NCBI GenBank assembly: GCA_035938265.1
Contig: DASZHA010000085.1
Coordinates: forward strand, 1-56,389
Reading direction: 5' to 3'
DNA: 56,389 bases
From: DASZHA01 sp035938265
Lineage (GTDB): Bacteria; Chloroflexota; Dormibacteria; DASZGP01
In this document: positions 49,825-56,389 of the stretch, piece after piece
Layout of the letters: every line of letters starts with the position of its first letter
Numbering within the stretch: position 1 is the stretch's first letter
Position numbers and translations under genes: made by a program
The notes under the pieces: generated by a model
Databases searched by the model: none
What the model was told of the DNA's origin: nothing
Seen by the model: the letters and a program-made list of their open reading frames with translations, nothing else

Positions 49825-50610
49825 ATGACCCCTGAGCTGGTCCTGACCGAGATCGAAGACGGCGTGCTCACGATCACGCTGAACCGCCCGGAGAAGCGCA
49901 ATGCCCTCAGCCTGGAGCTGTTCGAGGCCATCGGGGAGGCGTTCAACCGCGCCGCCGAGCCTGAGGTCAAAGCGGTGCTGCTCAAGGGGAACGGCCCGGT
50001 GTTCTGCGCCGGCATCGACCTCAACGCGCTGGGGCAGATCGGTGGTGACATCGACAACTTCAAGGCCGGCGTCGCCCACCTGCAGGACATCTACATGCGG
50101 CTGGAGCGGATCGGCAAGCCATCCGTGGCGGCGATCCAGGGCGCGGCGCTCGGCGGCGGCCTGCAGCTGGCGATGGCCTGCGACCTCCGGGTCGCCACCG
50201 AGGATGCCCGCCTCGGCCTGTTCGAGATCCACTACGGGATCGTCCCCGACCTCACCGGCATCCACCGCATGGTTCACCTCTGCGGGCTCTCGCGGGCCAA
50301 GGACCTGATCATGACCGGCCGCGAGATCCAGCCCAAGAAGGCGATGCGCATCGGCCTGGTCGACCGCGTCGCCCTGCCCGAGGAGCTGCTGCAGGTGGCC
50401 ACCGAGCTGGTTCGCGACATCGCCGCCAAGGCGCCGCTGGCGGTTCGCGCGGCCAAGCGCCTGGCGGACCAGGCGGCGGCGGGGCAGTCACCGGAGGACA
50501 ACCTCAGCGATGTCCGCGATGCCCAGCTCGAATGCATCCAGAGCCCCGACTTCATGGAGGCGGTGGCGGCGCGCCTGGAGAAGCGGACGCCGGTCTTCAG
50601 CGGCGGCTGA
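49825..50610 (+). CDS. Crotonase-family protein (enoyl-CoA hydratase/isomerase)
   Basis: A 261-residue crotonase. The N-terminal VLTITLNRPEKRNALSLELF, oxyanion-hole FCAGIDLNAL and GAALGGGLQLAMACD are clear. One catalytic Glu of hydratases is Gln here (GGGLQLAM), while the second Glu (FEIHYG) remains and an Asp follows (GIVPDLTG), so isomerase rather than hydratase activity is plausible. The start ATG 49825 has a perfect AAGGAGG six bases upstream. It lies between the ThiF-like gene and glpK; its stop overlaps a probable CTG start of glpK. Confidence 0.9.
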   Translation: MTPELVLTEIEDGVLTITLNRPEKRNALSLELFEAIGEAFNRAAEPEVKAVLLKGNGPVFCAGIDLNALGQIGGDIDNFKAGVAHLQDIYMRLERIGKPSVAAIQGAALGGGLQLAMACDLRVATEDARLGLFEIHYGIVPDLTGIHRMVHLCGLSRAKDLIMTGREIQPKKAMRIGLVDRVALPEELLQVATELVRDIAAKAPLAVRAAKRLADQAAAGQSPEDNLSDVRDAQLECIQSPDFMEAVAARLEKRTPVFSGG

Positions 50611-52112
50611 CGCCCTTGATCCTGGCGATCGACCAGGGCACCACCGGCAGCCGGGTGCTGCTGGTCGACGAGCGGGGCAAGGTGGTGGCCCACGCCTATC
50701 GCGAGATCACCCAGTACTACCCCCGGCCCGGCTGGGTCGAGCACGACGCTGAGGAGATCTGGCGGACCGTGGTGGAGTGTGCCGAGGAGCTGTTAGGCGG
50801 GGGCGAGGCCGCCGAGACGCCCCTGGCGGCGATCGGCATCACCAACCAGCGCGAGACGTTCCTGCTCTGGGATCGCCAGACGCTGCAGCCCGTCGACCAC
50901 GCCATCGTCTGGCAGTGCCGGCGCAGCGCCGACATCTGCCGGCGGCTGAAGGAGGAGGGGAGGGAGGCCATGGTACGGGAGCGCACCGGCCTGCTCCTCG
51001 ATCCGTACTTCTCCGGCACCAAGCTGAAGTGGCTGCTCGACTCCGATGACGACATACGTCGCCGGGCGGCGGCCGGCGAGCTGGCCTTCGGGACCATCGA
51101 CACCTGGCTGGTTTCGAGGCTCACGGGCGGCCGGGAGCACCTGACCGAGCCCGGCAACGCCAGCCGGACCCTGATGTACGACATCAACCGCCGCCGCTGG
51201 GACCCGGAGCTGCTCGACATGCTGGGGGTGCCGGAGGCGGTGCTGCCCGAGGTCCGCGACAGCTCCGGCGACTTCGGCCGCAGCGACCCGACGGCCTTCG
51301 CGGGCCTGGACCTGCCGATCAGCGGCATCGCGGGCGACCAGCAGGCGGCCCTCTTCGGACAGGCCTGCTTCACCCCCGGCATGGCCAAGAACACGTACGG
51401 CACCGGCTCCTTCATCCTGCTCAACACCGGCGGCGATGTGCGCCTCAGCCAGCACGGGATGCTGGCCACCGTGGCCTGGCAGCTCGGCGGTGAGACGACA
51501 TACGCGGTCGAGGGCGCCATCTTCGTCACCGGCGCGGCGCTGCAATGGCTGCGCGACGGCCTCGGCATCATCGACAGCGCCGCCGAAGCGGGTCCCATCG
51601 CCGCCGCCCACCCCGACGCCGGCGGCGTCTACCTCGTGCCCGCCTTCACCGGGCTGGGTGCGCCCTACTGGGACCCCGAGGCCCGCGGCCTGGTCGCGGG
51701 GCTGACCCGGGGATCAAGCCGCGAGGACCTGGTTCGCGCGGCGGTGGAGTCGATGGCCTACCAGACCGCCGACGCGCTCGAGGCCATGGCGGCCGACGCG
51801 GTCAAGCCCACCGAGCTGCGCGTCGACGGCGGCGCCAGCGTCATGGACGTGCTGCTGCAGCTGCAGGCCGACCTGGCGGGGATCCCCGTCGTGCGCTCGG
51901 CCAGCGCCGAAACCACCGCCGTGGGAGCGTCCTTCCTGGCCGGACTTGGGGTCGGGGCCTGGGGTGGGCTCGAGGAGGTCGCGGCAACCTGGCAGGAGTC
52001 GGGCCGGTTCGCGCCTTCGATGCCCGTCGAAGAGCGTGACCGCCGCCTCGGTGGCTGGCACCAGGCCGTCCGCCGGGCCGTCCTGAAGGCCGACCCGGGC
52101 CCGGCTTCATAA
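50607..52112 (+). CDS. glpK: Glycerol kinase, probable CTG start
   Basis: A 501-residue FGGY kinase that phosphorylates glycerol to glycerol 3-phosphate. Motifs include LAIDQGTTGSRVLLVDERGK, WQCRRSADIC, SGTKLKWLLD, GTGSFILLNTG, YLVPAFTGLGAPYWD and DGGASVMDVLLQLQAD. The N-terminus matches if translation starts at CTG 50607, which overlaps the crotonase TGA, or at TTG 50616. No ATG or GTG is in place near the family start. An intrinsic terminator follows about 95 bases after the stop. Confidence 0.95.
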   Translation: MTPLILAIDQGTTGSRVLLVDERGKVVAHAYREITQYYPRPGWVEHDAEEIWRTVVECAEELLGGGEAAETPLAAIGITNQRETFLLWDRQTLQPVDHAIVWQCRRSADICRRLKEEGREAMVRERTGLLLDPYFSGTKLKWLLDSDDDIRRRAAAGELAFGTIDTWLVSRLTGGREHLTEPGNASRTLMYDINRRRWDPELLDMLGVPEAVLPEVRDSSGDFGRSDPTAFAGLDLPISGIAGDQQAALFGQACFTPGMAKNTYGTGSFILLNTGGDVRLSQHGMLATVAWQLGGETTYAVEGAIFVTGAALQWLRDGLGIIDSAAEAGPIAAAHPDAGGVYLVPAFTGLGAPYWDPEARGLVAGLTRGSSREDLVRAAVESMAYQTADALEAMAADAVKPTELRVDGGASVMDVLLQLQADLAGIPVVRSASAETTAVGASFLAGLGVGAWGGLEEVAATWQESGRFAPSMPVEERDRRLGGWHQAVRRAVLKADPGPAS

Positions 52113-52205
52113 CTTCTTACGCTTCTTAACTGATCCTTCACCACGTCAAGTCGGGGCTTACCAATAATGGGAGTCACAGCCGAGCCCTACTCAATCCCTT
52201 CCTTT

Positions 52206-52240
52206 GAAAAGCCCGAGACCCCCCTCGGGCTTTTCTATTT
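52206..52240 (+). terminator. Intrinsic terminator after glpK
   Basis: GAAAAGCCCGAG (52206-52217) pairs with CTCGGGCTTTTC (52224-52235) across a six-base loop, with a T-rich tail. The A-rich left arm makes it potentially bidirectional. Confidence 0.88.
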
Positions 52241-52281
52241 GTACAGAGATGTGAGGCGCGGACCGCGAACTGGGCCTCCAA

Positions 52282-52287
52282 TACAAT
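52282..52287 (+). promoter_or_regulatory. -10 box TACAAT for PH-like gene
   Basis: TACAAT is seven bases before GTG 52295, with no ribosome site between. Confidence 0.5.
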
Positions 52288-52294
52288 TGCGGCT

Positions 52295-52942
52295 GTGCCG
52301 GCACCCCAACACGTACCCGCAACGCCATCTGTGCCGGGCCACAAGCACTATCTCCTCTACGCGCGCCAGAACCTGAAGGACACGCGGCTGCTGCTGGGAG
52401 GCATCTTCGTCGCCTATCTCGGTGTCGGTTTGGGCGACGTGTACACCCACAACTTCGACTGGCGACGCTTCACGCCCTGGGCGCTCTACAGCCTCTTTCC
52501 GATCTTCGTTTTCATAGCCCTCTGGTTGTATGGACGCTTCACCTATTCGGTGGTCGACGACGACGGCGTCGGCGTCCGGATGGCCTATCGCACGGTGAAG
52601 GTGCCGTACACGGAGATCGAGAAGGCGCGGATCGACAGCATCGACAGGATTTTTGACCGGCCCGAGCGCTCCCGGATGCGCACCCGTGCCGTCAAGAACC
52701 TGGGCGACACCCGCGCGCTGTGCATCCGCATCCGCGATGACGACAACCTGCCCGCCATCATCCGCCGCAAGCTCGGTCCCCGGATGGTCCTTGATCGCGA
52801 GCTGGTGCTGCCCATTACCGAGACCGACAACGCCTTCGCGGCGGTGCGGTCGCGGCTCGGGTCGCGGCGCGCGAGCGTGGTGGACAACGGCGATGGCGGT
52901 GGAGGTGGCCGGCGTAGGCGCCGCAAGAAAGGCCGGCGGTGA
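52295..52942 (+). CDS. Two-helix membrane protein with PH-like domain
   Basis: A 215-residue protein with two membrane helices near the N-terminus (about 34-48 and 65-85), then a soluble domain of strands (TYSVVDDDGVGVRMAYRTVK, VPYTEIEKARI) resembling bacterial PH domains, and a Gly then Arg/Lys-rich tail (GGGGRRRRRKKGRR). It probably acts at the inner face of the membrane; the role is unknown. GTG 52295 follows TACAAT by seven bases. It precedes the PMT gene by four bases. Confidence 0.68.
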   Translation: MPAPQHVPATPSVPGHKHYLLYARQNLKDTRLLLGGIFVAYLGVGLGDVYTHNFDWRRFTPWALYSLFPIFVFIALWLYGRFTYSVVDDDGVGVRMAYRTVKVPYTEIEKARIDSIDRIFDRPERSRMRTRAVKNLGDTRALCIRIRDDDNLPAIIRRKLGPRMVLDRELVLPITETDNAFAAVRSRLGSRRASVVDNGDGGGGGRRRRRKKGRR

Positions 52943-52946
52943 CGCC

Positions 52947-54755
52947 GTGACGGCCGCGGTGGCTGAGGCGCCGCGCCCCGCCAGCGCCCGTCTCAACCGG
53001 TTGGACCTGAAACTGCTGGTGGGCCTGGTGGTGGTCGCCTTCCTGCTGCGAATCCTGAGCCCGATCTTCCCCGACTTCGTCACCAACCCGACCTCATGGC
53101 CGCCGGTTCGCGCCTGGGGCCTGGGCCATCCATTCCAGGCGCCCAACGGCTACATCTTCGACGAGGTCTACTTCGCCCAGGACGCCTGCAAGGACCTCGT
53201 CGGCAAGGATTACTACGACCCTGAGCCGCCGCTGGCCAAGCTGGCCATCGCCGGCGGGATCGTCCTGGGCGGCCTCTGGATGCACTACGACCAGGGCTAC
53301 AAACACGAGGTCACGCTCGACGCCAGCGGTCAAGAGCAGGACAACACCTGCGTCGCCGATGGCACCCTGCCCGGGTTTGGAACCTGGGGTTGGCGGCTGA
53401 CCAGCCTGTTCTTCGGCACCCTGGCGGTGCCCCTCATGTACCTGCTGGCCCTGCGCCTATGGCCCAGCCGTTTCTTCGCCCTCGCCGCCGCCCTCCTGGT
53501 CTGCTTCGACGGCATGTTCTTCGTCCAGTCGCGGATCGCGATGATCGACATGGTCGCCGAGTTCCTGCTGCTGCTGACCTACTGGCTCTTCCTGGTGCAC
53601 CGCGATGCTAAGACCGATAAGGCGTGGTGGCGCACCTTGCTCCTCCTTGGTGGCGCTATCGGGCTGGCGGCGGCGGCCAAGTGGACCACGCTGGCGGCGT
53701 TGGGGACGATCATCGTCTTCCTCGTCGGCGGCTGGGCCCTCCGGCAGCTGCGGCTGCGGCGAATGGCGGCGGCGCGATCGGCGGGGGAGCAGGTCGTGGA
53801 CGACAGCCCGCCCATCGTCGGCGCCCGGGATTGGCTGGCGCGCCCCATCTTCTACGTGCTGGTGCTGATCGCCATGCCGGCGCTGATCTATGTCGTCAGC
53901 TGGTTCCGCTACAACAGCATCCCCCAGTGCTCGGTTGTGTCGAATGGGGTCGAGCTGCCCCAGCTCTGCACGCCCCAGAACCCGGGCCCTGGTCCGGCGC
54001 TCAAGCTGACGCCGCTGACGGCGGGGCCGGTGCGGGTCTGGGTGCCGACCGGGCTGGACCTCGGTCGGTACATCCATCAGATCGTCGTCCACGACCAGTG
54101 GGCATACGACTACCACGCCAAGCTGACGGCGACCCACCCCTACGGGTCGAAGTGGTTCAGCTGGCCGCTGCTGCTTCGCCCGGTGGCCTACTACTATCAG
54201 GACGGGCTCGGCACCGCCAGCGTGTGCCCATCGCAAGGACCGGTCGTGAACGGCGCCGTCACCGCGCCCAACTGCACCCTCCGGGAGGAGGTCTTCAACC
54301 TCGGCAACCCCGCGATCTGGTGGTTCTCGATCCCCTGTGTGGCCTTCTGCGTCGTCGTGGCCATCAAGGAGCGCAACTGGAAGGCGGCCCTGATCGTGTT
54401 CGCCCTGGCGGCCGCCTGGCTGCCATTCGTGCGGGTCACACGCGTCCTCTTCCTCTACCACATGTTCGGCGGCCTGCCGTTCATGATCCTGGCCGTCGCA
54501 TTCACCCTCAATCGCATGCGCTCCTGGGTGCTGCGCTTTGATTTCGGGTCGCTGGCGCTACCTCGACTCAACGGCACTCACATCGCCGCGGGGTACCTTG
54601 GATTGGTGCTGGTCACCTTCATCTACTTCTACCCGCTCTGGGCGGCCTTGCCGATCACCGGGGACAGCTGGAACCAGCGCATCTGGTTCCAGGTCCCCGA
54701 CCCGGTCAAGATCCCGATCCTCGACCCGGACGGCACCAAGATCTCCTGGATATGA
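52947..54755 (+). CDS. PMT-family dolichyl-phosphate-mannose mannosyltransferase
   Basis: A 602-residue polytopic membrane enzyme of the bacterial PMT (GT39) type. Loop 1 has the catalytic-type acidic pair in YIFDEVYFAQDACKDL, followed by EPPLAKLAIAGG; many membrane helices follow and the C-terminal PMT four-helix region is present (FHMFGG-like LYHMFGGLPFMIL). It should transfer mannose from polyprenyl-phosphate-mannose to secreted proteins; the GT2/DPMS-like protein at 45386 could supply the donor. GTG 52947 is the likely start. Confidence 0.9.
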   Translation: MTAAVAEAPRPASARLNRLDLKLLVGLVVVAFLLRILSPIFPDFVTNPTSWPPVRAWGLGHPFQAPNGYIFDEVYFAQDACKDLVGKDYYDPEPPLAKLAIAGGIVLGGLWMHYDQGYKHEVTLDASGQEQDNTCVADGTLPGFGTWGWRLTSLFFGTLAVPLMYLLALRLWPSRFFALAAALLVCFDGMFFVQSRIAMIDMVAEFLLLLTYWLFLVHRDAKTDKAWWRTLLLLGGAIGLAAAAKWTTLAALGTIIVFLVGGWALRQLRLRRMAAARSAGEQVVDDSPPIVGARDWLARPIFYVLVLIAMPALIYVVSWFRYNSIPQCSVVSNGVELPQLCTPQNPGPGPALKLTPLTAGPVRVWVPTGLDLGRYIHQIVVHDQWAYDYHAKLTATHPYGSKWFSWPLLLRPVAYYYQDGLGTASVCPSQGPVVNGAVTAPNCTLREEVFNLGNPAIWWFSIPCVAFCVVVAIKERNWKAALIVFALAAAWLPFVRVTRVLFLYHMFGGLPFMILAVAFTLNRMRSWVLRFDFGSLALPRLNGTHIAAGYLGLVLVTFIYFYPLWAALPITGDSWNQRIWFQVPDPVKIPILDPDGTKISWI

Positions 54756-56389
54756 CCCTGGTCCTGGTCGGCTACCTGGCGCTGGCGGCGCTGACCGGGT
54801 TCGCCCTGACGTTTGTCAGCCGAATGCCATGGCAGCTCGAGGGTCGCCTGGCGATGGGTATCGCGCTCGGGCTCTCGGCCGCGGCGATGCTGACGTGGCT
54901 GGTCGCGATCCCCTTCGGCATGTCGGGGTGGATGGTGCTGGCCGGCGCGGTGCTGATGGTCGCGGTGGTGGCCGCCTGCCTGCGCTTCACCGAATGGCGG
55001 GAGCCACTACGAGGCGAGGCGATGGCGATGGCGCGGCGCTGGCGCCGCTTCCAGGCGCTGCCCCTGCTGCTGGTGCTGGTGCCGGCGGGGCTGTTCTTCG
55101 TCCCCTTCTACCTGCACGCGCTGGAGATGCGGCCGGACGGACTCTGGGCCGGGTACGTCAACATCTGGGGCGACTGGTGCACCCACCTGAGCATGGCCGG
55201 GTACCTCTCCCAGGCGCGCGACCTGCTGCCGCCGCAGAACCCCTTCTTCACCGGCGTCAAGCTGACCTACCCGTTCCTGCCGGACCTCTTTTCTGGGATG
55301 CTGCTGCACCTCGGCCTCGACCTGCCCGCCTCGCTTCCGCTGGCCAGCGCGATCATGTCGCTGGCCCTGGTGGTGATCTTCTTCAGCACCGCGGCCCGCT
55401 TCACCGGCAGCAACTGGGCGGCGATGCTCGGCACCATGGTGTTCTTCCTCAGTGGCGGCCTTGGCTTCCTGCTGCTGTTCGGCGAGATCCATCCATCGAG
55501 CGCGGGGGTGCTGGCGTGGCTGGGCGACTTTGGCAACCAGGTCCTGCACCCCTCGATTGCCCGGAGCACCGGGTCCTACGAGTACACCCTCGACCGAAAG
55601 GTCGGCTACCAGTGGCTCACCCCCATCCTCGCCTACCTGGTCCCGCAGCGGACCACGCTGTTCGGCTTCTCGCTGGGACTGTTCGCGCTGTCGGTCCTCT
55701 GGTATGGACGCAGCCAGCGCAGCCGCCGCGAGATGGTGATCGCGGGCGTCGTCCTCGGCCTGACGCCACTCTTCCACGCCAGCACCTACTTCGACCTGAT
55801 GCTGGTCGTCGGCGGCATCTGCGCCATCGACGTGGCCTGGCCAACCGTGCTGCGGGCTTTCGGGCGCGAGGGTTCGCTCAAGCTGCCGCTCCCGCACTGG
55901 GCGGCATTCTTCGCGCCGGCGCTGGCGCTCGGCCTGCCCCAGGTCTTCCTGATCCTGCCACCCGCCGGGTATCACCCGCAGTTCCTGACGCTGGAGCCGG
56001 GCTGGCTCTCGGGTTGGTCGCTGCCGCAGGGCCTGTACCAATCGGGGCCGCTGTCCGGCCTGCTGACGCCGCCCAGCACCGACTACCGGCTCACCCCGGT
56101 GGTCTTCTGGCTGCTCAACACCGCGCTGCTGATCCCGCTGGCGCTCCTCAGCCTCTATGCCCGCACCTGGGGAAAGCCAGGGCTCCGGCGCTTCCTGCTG
56201 CCGGCATGGATCCTCTTCCTGCTGCCGAACTTCGTGATCCTGCAGCCGTGGGACTGGGACAACACCAAGTGGTTCATCTGGTGGGCGATCCTGGCCTCGA
56301 TGCTGGCCGGGCTGGTCCTGTTCCAGCTCTTCAGACGAGGACCGGCGTTCGCCCTGCTGGCTATCGGCTTGCTGGCGGCGACCACCTTC
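54752..56389 (+). CDS. Polytopic membrane protein, truncated by window end
   Basis: An open frame starting at ATG 54752 inside the PMT stop (ATGA) runs to the window edge without a stop, 546 codons. It has many hydrophobic helices and a GDWCTHLSMAGYLSQARDLL segment with an early loop acid and His, then PFFTGVKLTYPFLPDLFSGM, resembling ArnT/PMT-like or DUF2298-type membrane glycosyltransferases. Coupling to the PMT gene suggests a cell-envelope sugar role. The C-terminus is missing. Confidence 0.78.
   Translation, partial: MTLVLVGYLALAALTGFALTFVSRMPWQLEGRLAMGIALGLSAAAMLTWLVAIPFGMSGWMVLAGAVLMVAVVAACLRFTEWREPLRGEAMAMARRWRRFQALPLLLVLVPAGLFFVPFYLHALEMRPDGLWAGYVNIWGDWCTHLSMAGYLSQARDLLPPQNPFFTGVKLTYPFLPDLFSGMLLHLGLDLPASLPLASAIMSLALVVIFFSTAARFTGSNWAAMLGTMVFFLSGGLGFLLLFGEIHPSSAGVLAWLGDFGNQVLHPSIARSTGSYEYTLDRKVGYQWLTPILAYLVPQRTTLFGFSLGLFALSVLWYGRSQRSRREMVIAGVVLGLTPLFHASTYFDLMLVVGGICAIDVAWPTVLRAFGREGSLKLPLPHWAAFFAPALALGLPQVFLILPPAGYHPQFLTLEPGWLSGWSLPQGLYQSGPLSGLLTPPSTDYRLTPVVFWLLNTALLIPLALLSLYARTWGKPGLRRFLLPAWILFLLPNFVILQPWDWDNTKWFIWWAILASMLAGLVLFQLFRRGPAFALLAIGLLAATTF

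Overview
The window is one contiguous piece of a GC-rich bacterial chromosome with short intergenic gaps, many start/stop overlaps and few Shine-Dalgarno sites. An F420-type luciferase-like oxidoreductase, an R2lox oxidase, a DUF222/HNH gene, DUF2203, DUF6504 and DUF6777 proteins, a bacterial PMT and actinobacterial-type SOS boxes (GAAC-N4-GTTC) point to a deep terrestrial lineage near Actinobacteriota/Chloroflexota. Candidatus Dormibacterota would fit, but this is inference and was not tested with marker genes.

Layout. 1-9.2 kb: thioesterase, dxs, alpha/beta hydrolase, R2lox, BtuF-like protein, MFS exporter, DUF2203, an ArfB-like release factor and a cupredoxin. 9.3-15.8 kb: oligoendopeptidase F, an SOS-box-preceded DUF222/HNH gene flanked by two DUF4190 paralogues, LLM oxidoreductase, MerR regulator and SCP2 protein. 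15.9-23.7 kb: an eight-gene operon made of three repeated protein types (DUF6777 proteins, four-helix membrane proteins, and membrane-anchored proteins ending in an apparently undescribed domain here called GLHH). It is the best candidate for an undescribed system. 23.7-30.4 kb: small membrane protein, HicB/DinB-like protein, tRNA-Ser(GCU), a Phd/VapC-type toxin-antitoxin pair, GYD protein, triple zinc-ribbon protein, class III cyclase, secreted beta-propeller and dienelactone hydrolase.

30.4-38.1 kb is a damage-inducible mutasome: LexA-controlled imuA-imuB-DUF6504-dnaE2. The dnaE2 gene is split in two. The N-half carries the PHP domain and two catalytic aspartates. The C-half lies beyond an opposite-strand sulfotransferase gene, has its own perfect SOS box, carries the third catalytic aspartate, contains a 151-residue mini-intein, and holds an in-frame palindromic insertion.

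38.1-46.9 kb is a minus-strand operon: a GT2-GtrA-GAF-like glycosyltransferase, two KimA-like APC transporters, and a tandemly duplicated KdpD sensor-domain protein without a kinase, probably a potassium module. 47.1-52.1 kb: a lipoprotein propeller, a TusB-like/LarE/ThiF-like sulfur cassette, a crotonase and glycerol kinase, closed by a terminator. 52.3 kb to the end: a PH-like membrane protein, a PMT-type mannosyltransferase and a truncated polytopic membrane protein.

Two genome-wide habits show. At least twelve genes have a TANNNT -10 box 6-7 bases before the start codon, as expected of leaderless mRNAs. Four genes seem to start at a CTG overlapping the upstream TGA (CTGA).
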